Below, in pieces: positions 51,292-58,867 of a stretch of 64,000 nt of DNA (within the stretch, counting starts at the first letter, position 1; the number at the start of each line of letters is the position of its first letter). The notes beneath the pieces were generated by a model that saw only the letters and a program-made list of their open reading frames with translations, was not told where the DNA came from and did no database searches. Made by a program: the position numbers and the translations under genes. Source of the stretch: Runella sp. SP2 (GTDB lineage Bacteria > Bacteroidota > Bacteroidia > Cytophagales > Spirosomataceae); the NCBI RefSeq assembly GCF_003711225.1, contig NZ_CP031030.1, positions 2,480,001-2,544,000 of the forward strand. Direction: 5' to 3'.

Positions 51292-51317
51292 TCCCCCATC
51301 GGGGGATTTAGGGGGCT
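51292..51317 (-). repeat. Palindromic element copy at the 3' end of the deglycosidase alpha gene (26 nt)
   Basis: T-C5-ATC-G5-ATTTA-G5-CT. Its TAA is used as the stop codon of the alpha gene, so the last residues (IAP) come from the element. Confidence 0.8.
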
Positions 51318-52321
51318 ATAAGTCTTTTTAACATTTCCTGATGTCTGCGTACTTGTTCTACGCTATCGACCTCATAAATATCTTGGATATGGCGATTGCC
51401 TTCGTATTCGGTAGCGATGTAGCCATTGTAGCCATGTTTTTGTAATACGGCAACTACTTCATTGTAGGGAATACTGTACTCTGTGTAATCTTCCAACATC
51501 TCTAAACATTTGCCATGAATATGTATAATTCTGTCGATATGCGGCACTAAACTGAGCGGATTGACAAAAGGTGTATGGCGTGAAAGCTCTGCTACGGCCA
51601 TATCTATACGTCTATTGCTCATCTTAGATACTTCATAAACCGTATATTCTGCCATTACGCCTTTTTCGTGTTGTTCGCAAACGTATTTGGCTATTTCGGG
51701 GTCAGCACCGTTGCGAATCATTCGCTCTACTTGCACACGAGGCAGGCGTTGGGTAAAACCACCCATATCAGGAATAAAGCCAAAGTGTTTTGTACCTGTG
51801 CGTTCCATCACTTCCCAGTGGCGTAACATCCATGCACTATTGATATTCCAAGGTGCGTGTACCTCTATGCCCAATTTGATGTCGTGGTCTTCGGCAAAAG
51901 GTAATACTTTTTCAATAATCTGCGGCGTAGTATTCACAATCACACGAATGATTTTGAACCCCAAGGCTTTGGCAAAGAGTATGTCTTTTTTGAAAGAGGC
52001 TACCGCTTCTTCGTCTGACCAGTAATGCCCTTTTTTCTTGTTATAATCTAAAAACATATCGTGGGCAACAGGCGTAACCTTGTACTTATCCATCCACCCA
52101 AACCATTGCTCAATGAATGCTTCTGATGGAATTTTCGGACAGCCCGGCACACTTTGTTCGCCTACAATTTCAATTCCCGTTGCACCCGTAGCCGCAGCCG
52201 CAGCGATGCAATCTTCAAGGCTCATTTTTTTTAGGAAATATTCTTCCTGATAGCTGTAGAGGCTTACAGCACGTTGAATAAGCCCCCTAACCCCCAAAGG
52301 GGGAATTACATTTGATTCCAT
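51308..52321 (-). CDS. C-glycoside deglycosidase alpha-type TIM-barrel protein
   Basis: A 337-residue xylose-isomerase-like protein that is a clear homologue of the C-terminal half of the fused deglycosidase. Ligand motifs: IEVHAPWN, GFIPDMGGF, IIHIHGKCLEM, YIATEYEGN. The start of the barrel (RAVSLYSYQEEY) corresponds to the ATSLFSYAYEW of the fused protein. It begins with MESNV and then an in-frame palindromic element (PPLGVRG), so its N-terminus is element-derived. Together with the beta-type gene it would form a C-glycoside or keto-glycoside lyase (inference). Confidence 0.82.
   Translation of the reverse strand: MESNVIPPLGVRGLIQRAVSLYSYQEEYFLKKMSLEDCIAAAAATGATGIEIVGEQSVPGCPKIPSEAFIEQWFGWMDKYKVTPVAHDMFLDYNKKKGHYWSDEEAVASFKKDILFAKALGFKIIRVIVNTTPQIIEKVLPFAEDHDIKLGIEVHAPWNINSAWMLRHWEVMERTGTKHFGFIPDMGGFTQRLPRVQVERMIRNGADPEIAKYVCEQHEKGVMAEYTVYEVSKMSNRRIDMAVAELSRHTPFVNPLSLVPHIDRIIHIHGKCLEMLEDYTEYSIPYNEVVAVLQKHGYNGYIATEYEGNRHIQDIYEVDSVEQVRRHQEMLKRLIAP
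52281..52304 (-). repeat. Palindromic element copy at the start of the deglycosidase alpha gene (24 nt)
   Basis: AG-C5-TAA-C5-AAA-G5-A, read as PPLGVRG at residues 7-13. Confidence 0.85.
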
Positions 52322-52355
52322 ATTTTTTAAATTATTTTACTCAGACAAGAGAAGA

Positions 52356-53525
52356 TTATTCTTTGTCGAAAATGAAATTTAGTACTACCAATACCAAGCA
52401 AATGATTCCAAAAACCACAAATGCTTTTAGAATATCGCCCGTCAGGCTCCTCACAAAGCCAACGATAAACGGAGAGGTTGAAAGCCCCAAGAAAAACCCA
52501 CTACTCCATATTCCCATGCCACGCCCTCGGTATTCGACAGGCACCGAACGTAAACCGTAGGCAATCAGTACAGGAATAGCCATTCCGCAACCAATTTGTT
52601 GAATAATAGCGCTCATTTTAGCCATTTGGAGGGTAGTAGAAAGCCCTACGCCAATTAAACCAATACCAATGAGGGTAAACATGAGTCCAAATTGAATTCT
52701 ATTGCTTTTCGTACCCAATAGCTTAAACATGACCGCACCAAGCGGTAACATCAAACTCGCTACGGCCGTAATACTTCCCACTTCTTTTGGATCGCTGATG
52801 CCAATTTTATCCAGAGCCAACGAAAAATGCAAGGTGTAAACGTAGTACAAAACCGAGGCGATAAAAGTTGTAAGGAATACTTTTATCAACGATTTTTTTG
52901 AAAACTGAAAAGAACTATTTTGAACATTGGCAAGCGACGGGGCTTTGGTTTGTGGCTCGAAAATAAAGAAAAAGGCACCAATCGGAATGATGAGGGTAAT
53001 GGCATACAACAAAAACGGATATTGCCAACCCATCGTAGCAAGCTGCCCGCTGCCATTGATGACAAAGAAACCAAATACTGGCCCAATAATACTCTGAATC
53101 ATTAACCAAGTGTTGCGGCGGCTTTGGTCAAAGTAGTCGCCTAAGAGCACATTTGCGATAGTCAAAATAAAGGCTTCTCCGATTCCGAGAATGAGCCTTC
53201 CCGCAATTAAGGCGCTAAAGCTTTCCACAAAAAATGGCAAAATGCCGCCGATACCGTAAAGAATAGAGAAAATAATCAGTAATTTTCTTCGACCAATTTT
53301 ATCCGTCAAAAAACCTGCATAGGGCGAAAACAATGCTACACACAAACCTGGGGCGGAAATCACAAACGGTGCCAGTGTTTCGATGTACGGAACACCTTTG
53401 AAATGATTACGGAGCGTTGGCACAACTGGCATAAGCGTAATGACGGCCATCATAGGTAAAATACTAACCAAGGCAATGATGATTCCTTGGGGTACTCCTG
53501 CGGCTCGGGTTTGGGTGTTTGGCAT
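52356..53525 (-). CDS. MFS transporter of the glycoside cluster
   Basis: A 389-residue twelve-helix carrier. The loop AGFLTDKIGRRKLLI is the MFS signature between helices 2 and 3, and GRLILGIGEAFILTIANVLLGDYF fits helix 4-5. As second gene after the TonB receptor it likely moves the imported glycoside or its products across the inner membrane. Substrate unknown. Confidence 0.9.
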   Translation of the reverse strand: MPNTQTRAAGVPQGIIIALVSILPMMAVITLMPVVPTLRNHFKGVPYIETLAPFVISAPGLCVALFSPYAGFLTDKIGRRKLLIIFSILYGIGGILPFFVESFSALIAGRLILGIGEAFILTIANVLLGDYFDQSRRNTWLMIQSIIGPVFGFFVINGSGQLATMGWQYPFLLYAITLIIPIGAFFFIFEPQTKAPSLANVQNSSFQFSKKSLIKVFLTTFIASVLYYVYTLHFSLALDKIGISDPKEVGSITAVASLMLPLGAVMFKLLGTKSNRIQFGLMFTLIGIGLIGVGLSTTLQMAKMSAIIQQIGCGMAIPVLIAYGLRSVPVEYRGRGMGIWSSGFFLGLSTSPFIVGFVRSLTGDILKAFVVFGIICLVLVVLNFIFDKE

Positions 53526-53592
53526 TGTTTTTTATTAATTAAGGTTAAGAGATTGGTTGGGGAGAAATGTATTTTTCTCCCCTAATGACGGT

Positions 53593-56046
53593 CTATAATC
53601 TAACATTCAATTGAGCACCGATTAACCTTGGCGAACCAAATATCCAGTTATACGTATTGATGTTCCCACCGTTAAAGCCTGAAAATGTTATAATTCTGTT
53701 GTCTTCGAGGTTTTGGGCAAACACACCAATATCAAACTTACCTCCTTGGGTCGTATAAGTTAAGTTTATGTCGGTTTTTGTATATGCTTTTTGACGGTCC
53801 ATTGCATAATTAAATGCCGTAGTGTAATACGCTGATTTGAATAAAGTTTGAATACCTGCGTTTAAAATGCCCTTACCCACTTTAAAATCATGGCTATACC
53901 CTGCCGTAAGTGTCACTTTAGGAGCCATAGGTGCTACATTTCCCGCAAGATTTCTTTCGGTTACCGCAGCACCAACTCTATTGGCTACTGTTTTTAGGTC
54001 TTTGTATTTGGCATCCAAAAGATTCACAGAAAACCTGAATCTATCGGCTTTGCTTGCAGCGTATTCTCCATCTATTTCTAAACCTTTTACGGTACTAACT
54101 CCCGCATTTTGGATAGCTCCACCGATGGCGGTCGAAATAAAAATAGTCACTTGTTGATCTTTGTAATCATAATAGAAAGCTGAGGCATTCAAACGTAATT
54201 TGTTATTGGCAAACTTATTTTTAGAACCAATTTCGTATGCCGTCAAACTTTCTGGATTATACTGCCCTAAGTTATCGAACCCTCCCGCTTTATAGCCTGT
54301 ACTTATTTTGGCAAACAACATCTTATTGGCATCTACTTCGTATTCTAATCCAGCCAACCAAGTAGTTCGGTTCCAACTTCCTTCAGTCGGGATTCCCTCA
54401 AACGGCTTCATACCTGCTTGAGTACCAGAAGTTGGCACATTCGGGTAGAAAAATCTGATAATTGTAGGTGGCCCAAAAGGTGCAGAGGCTAAGTTGCCAC
54501 CGCCCAAAACTTTTTTGTCAGAAGTATTTCTGATACCCAATGTTAAGCCCAATTTCTCATTGACTTTGTAAGTGGCTTGTCCAAAAACGGCCGATGTTTT
54601 TGAGTTTACATCTCTAATGAAGAAGTTTAAGAAAGGAACTTGCCCGCCAAATGCCCCTGCTGCCGAAACGACTAACAATCCCCGAGCAGTATTTTGGTCT
54701 TCATCTCCATAAAAACCACCCACCTGCCAACTCAATTTGGCTGTTTCACCATTTAATCTAAGTTCATGGCTTTGGGTAGCAGTTTTAATGTCGTTGTGAA
54801 AACTATTGGTTTCTGGCAAATAGCCATTAAGTGGCTGATAGCCAGTCATCGTTACTTTTCTATACCCTGCGGTGTAGCTTAAAATAGCTTTGCCAAAATC
54901 ATAAGCGATTTTTCCTCTGATTGCTGATTGGTCAATTTTCATGAATCCAGCCGTTGCAACTGGAAAATCTTTTGGTAAGGTGGTTGTCCAAGAAATGGGT
55001 TCTTTGTCTTTTAATTCAGTAAGACTACCCATCGGAACACCATACTGAGAAGGGGCTTGTTGGTCAACTTTACTGATTTCACCAGCTACATACATGGACA
55101 ATGCTTTTGTTGGATTTACACTTAAACCCAAACGAGAAGCCCACATATTTCCGTTGTCAAATCTGCCATTAAATGCTCCTGTTCCGCTACTTTCACGGTA
55201 GCCATCGTGCTTATTTAAAATACCAGCGACACGCACTGCAGCAATTTTTCCTAAAGGTAGATTGACCATTCCGTTTAATTTCAAAGCATTATAGTTTCCA
55301 TAACTCAATCCCAAATCAGCTTCACGTGTTTGAGTAGGCTTTTTCGCAATGATGTTTACTGCTCCAGCGGTAGCGTTTCGTCCGTATAATGTTCCTTGTG
55401 GGCCTTTCAAAACTTCAACACGGTCGAGGTCAAACAAAGCTGCGTTTAGGGCAACAGGTCTGTTAATATATTCGCCATCAATTCCAACCGTAACGGCTTG
55501 GTCTGATAGCTCGGCTGCCCCTTGGTTACTACCCACACCACGCACATTGATTTGATTGAAAATGGTATTAGTGATAATGTTTAAACTTGGAGCAATTGCT
55601 TGCAATTGTACTAAATCTGTAATACCCTGTTTTTGTATCGTTTTACCCGTAACCAAGTCGAGGGTAATAGGTACTCTTTGTGCCGAAACCGAACGGTTTT
55701 CTGCCGTTACGACTACCTCTTCGAGGCTTTCTGAGGCTTCTTTGAGGTTAATATCTAATGACGTTTTATCACCAACAGTCACTTCTTGAAGTTCATACCC
55801 GAGGAATGATAAAATAAGCATTTGGTTTTTACGTGCATCGATGCTGAAAGTACCGTTTTTGTCAGTCGTTGTTCCTTTGGTTGTTCCTTTTACAACAATA
55901 TTCACCCCTGGAAGCACCTCTCCGTTGGTTGATGTGACTTTCCCATTGATTGTTTGAGCAAGAATACTCATTGTTGGGCAACCCAAAATTAAAAGTAATA
56001 GGAAGATTTGATGCCAGTTGAATTGGCTAAGAATAGGTTTTTTCAT
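53593..56046 (-). CDS. TonB-dependent outer membrane receptor
   Basis: An 817-residue receptor with signal peptide (LLLLILGCPTMSILAQ), a carboxypeptidase-regulatory-like domain (about 32-120), a TonB plug (SLEEVVVTAENRSVSAQRVPITLDLVTG) and a 22-strand barrel ending in an aromatic-terminated strand. The plug has GPQGTLYGRNATAGAVNII, typical of siderophore/small-molecule receptors rather than SusC. It is the promoter-proximal gene of the glycoside cluster and probably brings in its substrate. The ATG at 56046 is chosen over 56106. Confidence 0.93.
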   Translation of the reverse strand: MKKPILSQFNWHQIFLLLLILGCPTMSILAQTINGKVTSTNGEVLPGVNIVVKGTTKGTTTDKNGTFSIDARKNQMLILSFLGYELQEVTVGDKTSLDINLKEASESLEEVVVTAENRSVSAQRVPITLDLVTGKTIQKQGITDLVQLQAIAPSLNIITNTIFNQINVRGVGSNQGAAELSDQAVTVGIDGEYINRPVALNAALFDLDRVEVLKGPQGTLYGRNATAGAVNIIAKKPTQTREADLGLSYGNYNALKLNGMVNLPLGKIAAVRVAGILNKHDGYRESSGTGAFNGRFDNGNMWASRLGLSVNPTKALSMYVAGEISKVDQQAPSQYGVPMGSLTELKDKEPISWTTTLPKDFPVATAGFMKIDQSAIRGKIAYDFGKAILSYTAGYRKVTMTGYQPLNGYLPETNSFHNDIKTATQSHELRLNGETAKLSWQVGGFYGDEDQNTARGLLVVSAAGAFGGQVPFLNFFIRDVNSKTSAVFGQATYKVNEKLGLTLGIRNTSDKKVLGGGNLASAPFGPPTIIRFFYPNVPTSGTQAGMKPFEGIPTEGSWNRTTWLAGLEYEVDANKMLFAKISTGYKAGGFDNLGQYNPESLTAYEIGSKNKFANNKLRLNASAFYYDYKDQQVTIFISTAIGGAIQNAGVSTVKGLEIDGEYAASKADRFRFSVNLLDAKYKDLKTVANRVGAAVTERNLAGNVAPMAPKVTLTAGYSHDFKVGKGILNAGIQTLFKSAYYTTAFNYAMDRQKAYTKTDINLTYTTQGGKFDIGVFAQNLEDNRIITFSGFNGGNINTYNWIFGSPRLIGAQLNVRL

Positions 56047-56181
56047 ACTTTTGACAGGTTTAAATTTAGACAGACTTTCTACCAAACTGGTCAGGAAGTG
56101 AACCAAAGCCGTCTCTATTCGCAGTAGAGGCGGTTTTTTTTATATAGGCACTAGGTTGACTTATTCAGTGAATTTCTTGGA

Positions 56182-56189
56182 CAAAAGTA
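56182..56189 (-). promoter_or_regulatory. -7 box of the long glycoside cluster
   Basis: The minus strand reads TACTTTTG (TAnnTTTG) some 135 bases upstream of the receptor ATG. The long leader includes a hairpin (about 56109-56134, arms CCGTCTCTA and TAGAGGCGG) that may regulate the transcript. Confidence 0.45.
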
Positions 56190-56266
56190 GTTTGCTTTTG
56201 AGTGCAATTAATTATCAAAATGATGCAAAAGACTAACAAAATCAATCCATACTTTCAAAATTGATC

Positions 56267-56300
56267 AAAAAAAAGCCCTGCCCTAATAAAAGGCAGAGCT
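56267..56300 (-). terminator. Rho-independent terminator of the upstream TonB-receptor gene
   Basis: On the minus strand the stem AGCTCTGCC/GGCAGGGCT (56292-56300 with 56274-56282) is followed by eight T (complement of 56267-56274), 24 bases after the receptor stop codon. Confidence 0.85.
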
Positions 56301-56323
56301 CCGAATGTGGTGAATATTATTTT

Positions 56324-58786
56324 TTAAAACTCCCGCTCCCCAAATTCGCTCGATGGCAACTTGGCTTTGCGGTCCGTTTTGTTGAAGCTATACGATAGGT
56401 TCAGTAAAAAGATATTGGTTTCTTGGATGTAGTTGGTAGTGGTATAAAAATTGGTACCCCAAGTCGAGATTCGTTGTTCATTGACTTTCATTTTTCCAAA
56501 GGACGTATTTTGCCAAAGCAGCGAAACGCTCATCTTGTTATTCATCAATGATTTCTTTATCGAAAAATTGGGTTGGTAAAAACGCGAATCTTCTCCCTGC
56601 GCCGTATTTCTAGCTGATAAATACGAGAGGTTAAACTGCGTGCTTAAAGTTGGCGTAAATTGGTAATTGAGGTTAGAATTGATGGAATATACCCAACCTT
56701 GACTATTGACTACCACTGAGTTATCAAACAATGCACCCTTAATTCTCAGATTATAAACGTTCCCACCCACAAAGATTTTCAACTTCTTAACGGGCGAAAT
56801 TGTTACCCCAATTTCTGAACCCATCAAGCGGGCCTTACCCGCATTGGTGTAAATTCGATCCAAAATCGTGTCATTATATACACTATTGACGCGATTGACA
56901 ATATTGGTGATTTGCTGACGATAGACGTTCCAGTACAACGATACTTTTTTAAAATCTTTGGTGAGCCCAAACTCAAAAATTCCTACAAACTCAGGACGAA
57001 TGTTGGGGTCGCCCTGTTCGAGAGTTTCGCTGTGTTCGCGTTCAGGATAAGGATTCAGCTCGTTGTTGGTCGAACGTTGCACGCGGCGACTGTAAGCGGC
57101 TTTGAGGCGAAGGTCTTTTCCCATATCGTACAGCAAATTGGCCGAAGGGAACAAGTTTGACAATTTCAATTCATTCGGTTTTCCTCCACGGTCGTCCGTA
57201 AATTCACGCAAAGCGTTCTCATACCGCAGTCCCGACGAAAATTCTAGCTTTTTGTATTTGCCTGCGTACTGCGTATAAAGACCATGTATTCGGTTATAAA
57301 TAGCAATGTTAGCCGTAAAAGCAGGGTTAACCACCAACGGCTGATTGTTTCCATTTTTTTCAGAATACACAAACACGCCCTCTTGGTTTTGTTGACGATA
57401 TTGGTAGCCTATTGAGAGTTTCCCAATGCCTACTTGCTTTTCGTAATCAGCTCTGAGGCGGAGGGCACGGAGCGGATTCGAGCCCGTATTGAGGGTGTAT
57501 TGAAGCGTATCTCTGAGGTTATTGATGTTGATATTACTGTTTTTGGTAAAACCATCAATCATCGCATCTTCGTACAAACCCGAAACGCTCAAAGCGGAGG
57601 AGTTTTTGAATTTGTGGGTATAATCAAGGTTTACGACCTTAAACGCACCCGATTTTAATACCAAATTGGGGTTATAATACTGGGCTCTCCCAATTACTTG
57701 GCTGGTAAGAAGATTGGTTTTGGTATTGTTTCGGTAGTAAATATCTGCCGTTCGGTACTGGTCGCGGCCACCTACATATACGCCCGCCGAAAGTTCATCC
57801 GATTTTGAAATGGTATAAATAGCAGAAGCTCGCAGGCCGTAGTTTTCCCGTTTTAGGCTTCGCTCTCCGTCGCTCGGGAATTGGGTCAGTACATTATTAA
57901 TGATGGTATAAACATCTCCGACGCGTTGTCCTGCAATGTCGTTTTTGAGGTAATTGCCCGAAACCGTCACATCCCACTTTCCTTTGCGGTAATTGAGCGT
58001 AGCATCGGCCCCATAGCGGCGGGGTTCGGTGGCGTTCTCGTAGGCTTTTAGGCGTGGCAGGCCGTACTGAATATTAGTCGTTAGTGACAAACCATCGTTG
58101 GTACCCGTTTTGGTAATGATATTGATGATTCCTGCTTTGCCGTCGGCGTCATATTTAGCTGAAGGTGCAGTAATCATTTCTATTTTTTCAATGGTATTGG
58201 CGGGAATTTGCGACAAAATCGTGGCGGCATCAATTTGCGAAGGTTTGCCATTGACCAAAATCAAAAAGCCTTTTGCCCCTCTAACCATAATTTCCCCTTC
58301 GGCATTGACCATCACCGACGGGATATTTTTTAGCACATCGGTAGCCGTCCCGCCCCGTGCTACTTCAAACTGTTCGGCCTTAAATACTTGTTTTTCGAGG
58401 GTTGCTACTACGTTGGGTTTGATTCCTGTCACCGTTACTACATCCAGTTGTTGACTCGAAGGACTAAGGGCAATCGACCCCAGATCTAGGCGTTGGCTGG
58501 CTTTGTCATAACTCACTTCGATGTACTTGGTTTTGTAGCCAACGTACTCGACTTTAATGACGTACTTATCGTCTTTTAGACCCACAAACTGAAACGAACC
58601 TTTATCGTCGGCCACCTCACCTTTTACCATACTACCCTGCGCTTTGGACTCCAGCCGAATGGTAGCGAACGACAATGGCTCGGTTGTGAGCGAATCAACG
58701 AGTTTGCCTTTGATAAAACTACCTGATTGTGAATAGCTCGCCAAAGCAAGTAGAACTAACAATGGAATAAAAATCAACTTTTTCAT
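56324..58786 (-). CDS. TonB-dependent receptor-like outer membrane barrel protein
   Basis: An 820-residue protein with signal peptide (IFIPLLVLLALASYSQ), a carboxypeptidase-regulatory-like domain (22-110), a plug domain (ATDVLKNIPSVMVNAEGEIMVRGAKG) and an outer-membrane barrel of the OMP_b-brl_3 type that replaces the usual TonB barrel (end NIFLLNLSYSFNKTDRKAK). This group is common in Bacteroidota and its substrates are mostly unknown. It precedes the glycoside cluster and follows the rhamnosidase-like gene by 81 bases, with its own terminator. Confidence 0.9.
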   Translation of the reverse strand: MKKLIFIPLLVLLALASYSQSGSFIKGKLVDSLTTEPLSFATIRLESKAQGSMVKGEVADDKGSFQFVGLKDDKYVIKVEYVGYKTKYIEVSYDKASQRLDLGSIALSPSSQQLDVVTVTGIKPNVVATLEKQVFKAEQFEVARGGTATDVLKNIPSVMVNAEGEIMVRGAKGFLILVNGKPSQIDAATILSQIPANTIEKIEMITAPSAKYDADGKAGIINIITKTGTNDGLSLTTNIQYGLPRLKAYENATEPRRYGADATLNYRKGKWDVTVSGNYLKNDIAGQRVGDVYTIINNVLTQFPSDGERSLKRENYGLRASAIYTISKSDELSAGVYVGGRDQYRTADIYYRNNTKTNLLTSQVIGRAQYYNPNLVLKSGAFKVVNLDYTHKFKNSSALSVSGLYEDAMIDGFTKNSNININNLRDTLQYTLNTGSNPLRALRLRADYEKQVGIGKLSIGYQYRQQNQEGVFVYSEKNGNNQPLVVNPAFTANIAIYNRIHGLYTQYAGKYKKLEFSSGLRYENALREFTDDRGGKPNELKLSNLFPSANLLYDMGKDLRLKAAYSRRVQRSTNNELNPYPEREHSETLEQGDPNIRPEFVGIFEFGLTKDFKKVSLYWNVYRQQITNIVNRVNSVYNDTILDRIYTNAGKARLMGSEIGVTISPVKKLKIFVGGNVYNLRIKGALFDNSVVVNSQGWVYSINSNLNYQFTPTLSTQFNLSYLSARNTAQGEDSRFYQPNFSIKKSLMNNKMSVSLLWQNTSFGKMKVNEQRISTWGTNFYTTTNYIQETNIFLLNLSYSFNKTDRKAKLPSSEFGEREF

Positions 58787-58867
58787 AGAATGGGGGCTAA
58801 ATTCAACTTCTGATTACAAAAGTGTAAACATCCCCCAAGCTACTTTAGTTTCCAGTGGGTGAGACGT

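Noticed and set aside
56107-56142. Hairpin with T-run as terminator
   Set aside because: The T-run follows the hairpin on the plus strand, but both neighbouring genes are on the minus strand; treated as a leader structure instead.
58787-58800. ATGGGGGCTAAA upstream of the receptor gene as a half element
   Set aside because: Only one arm is present, with no C5 block before it; too short to call.
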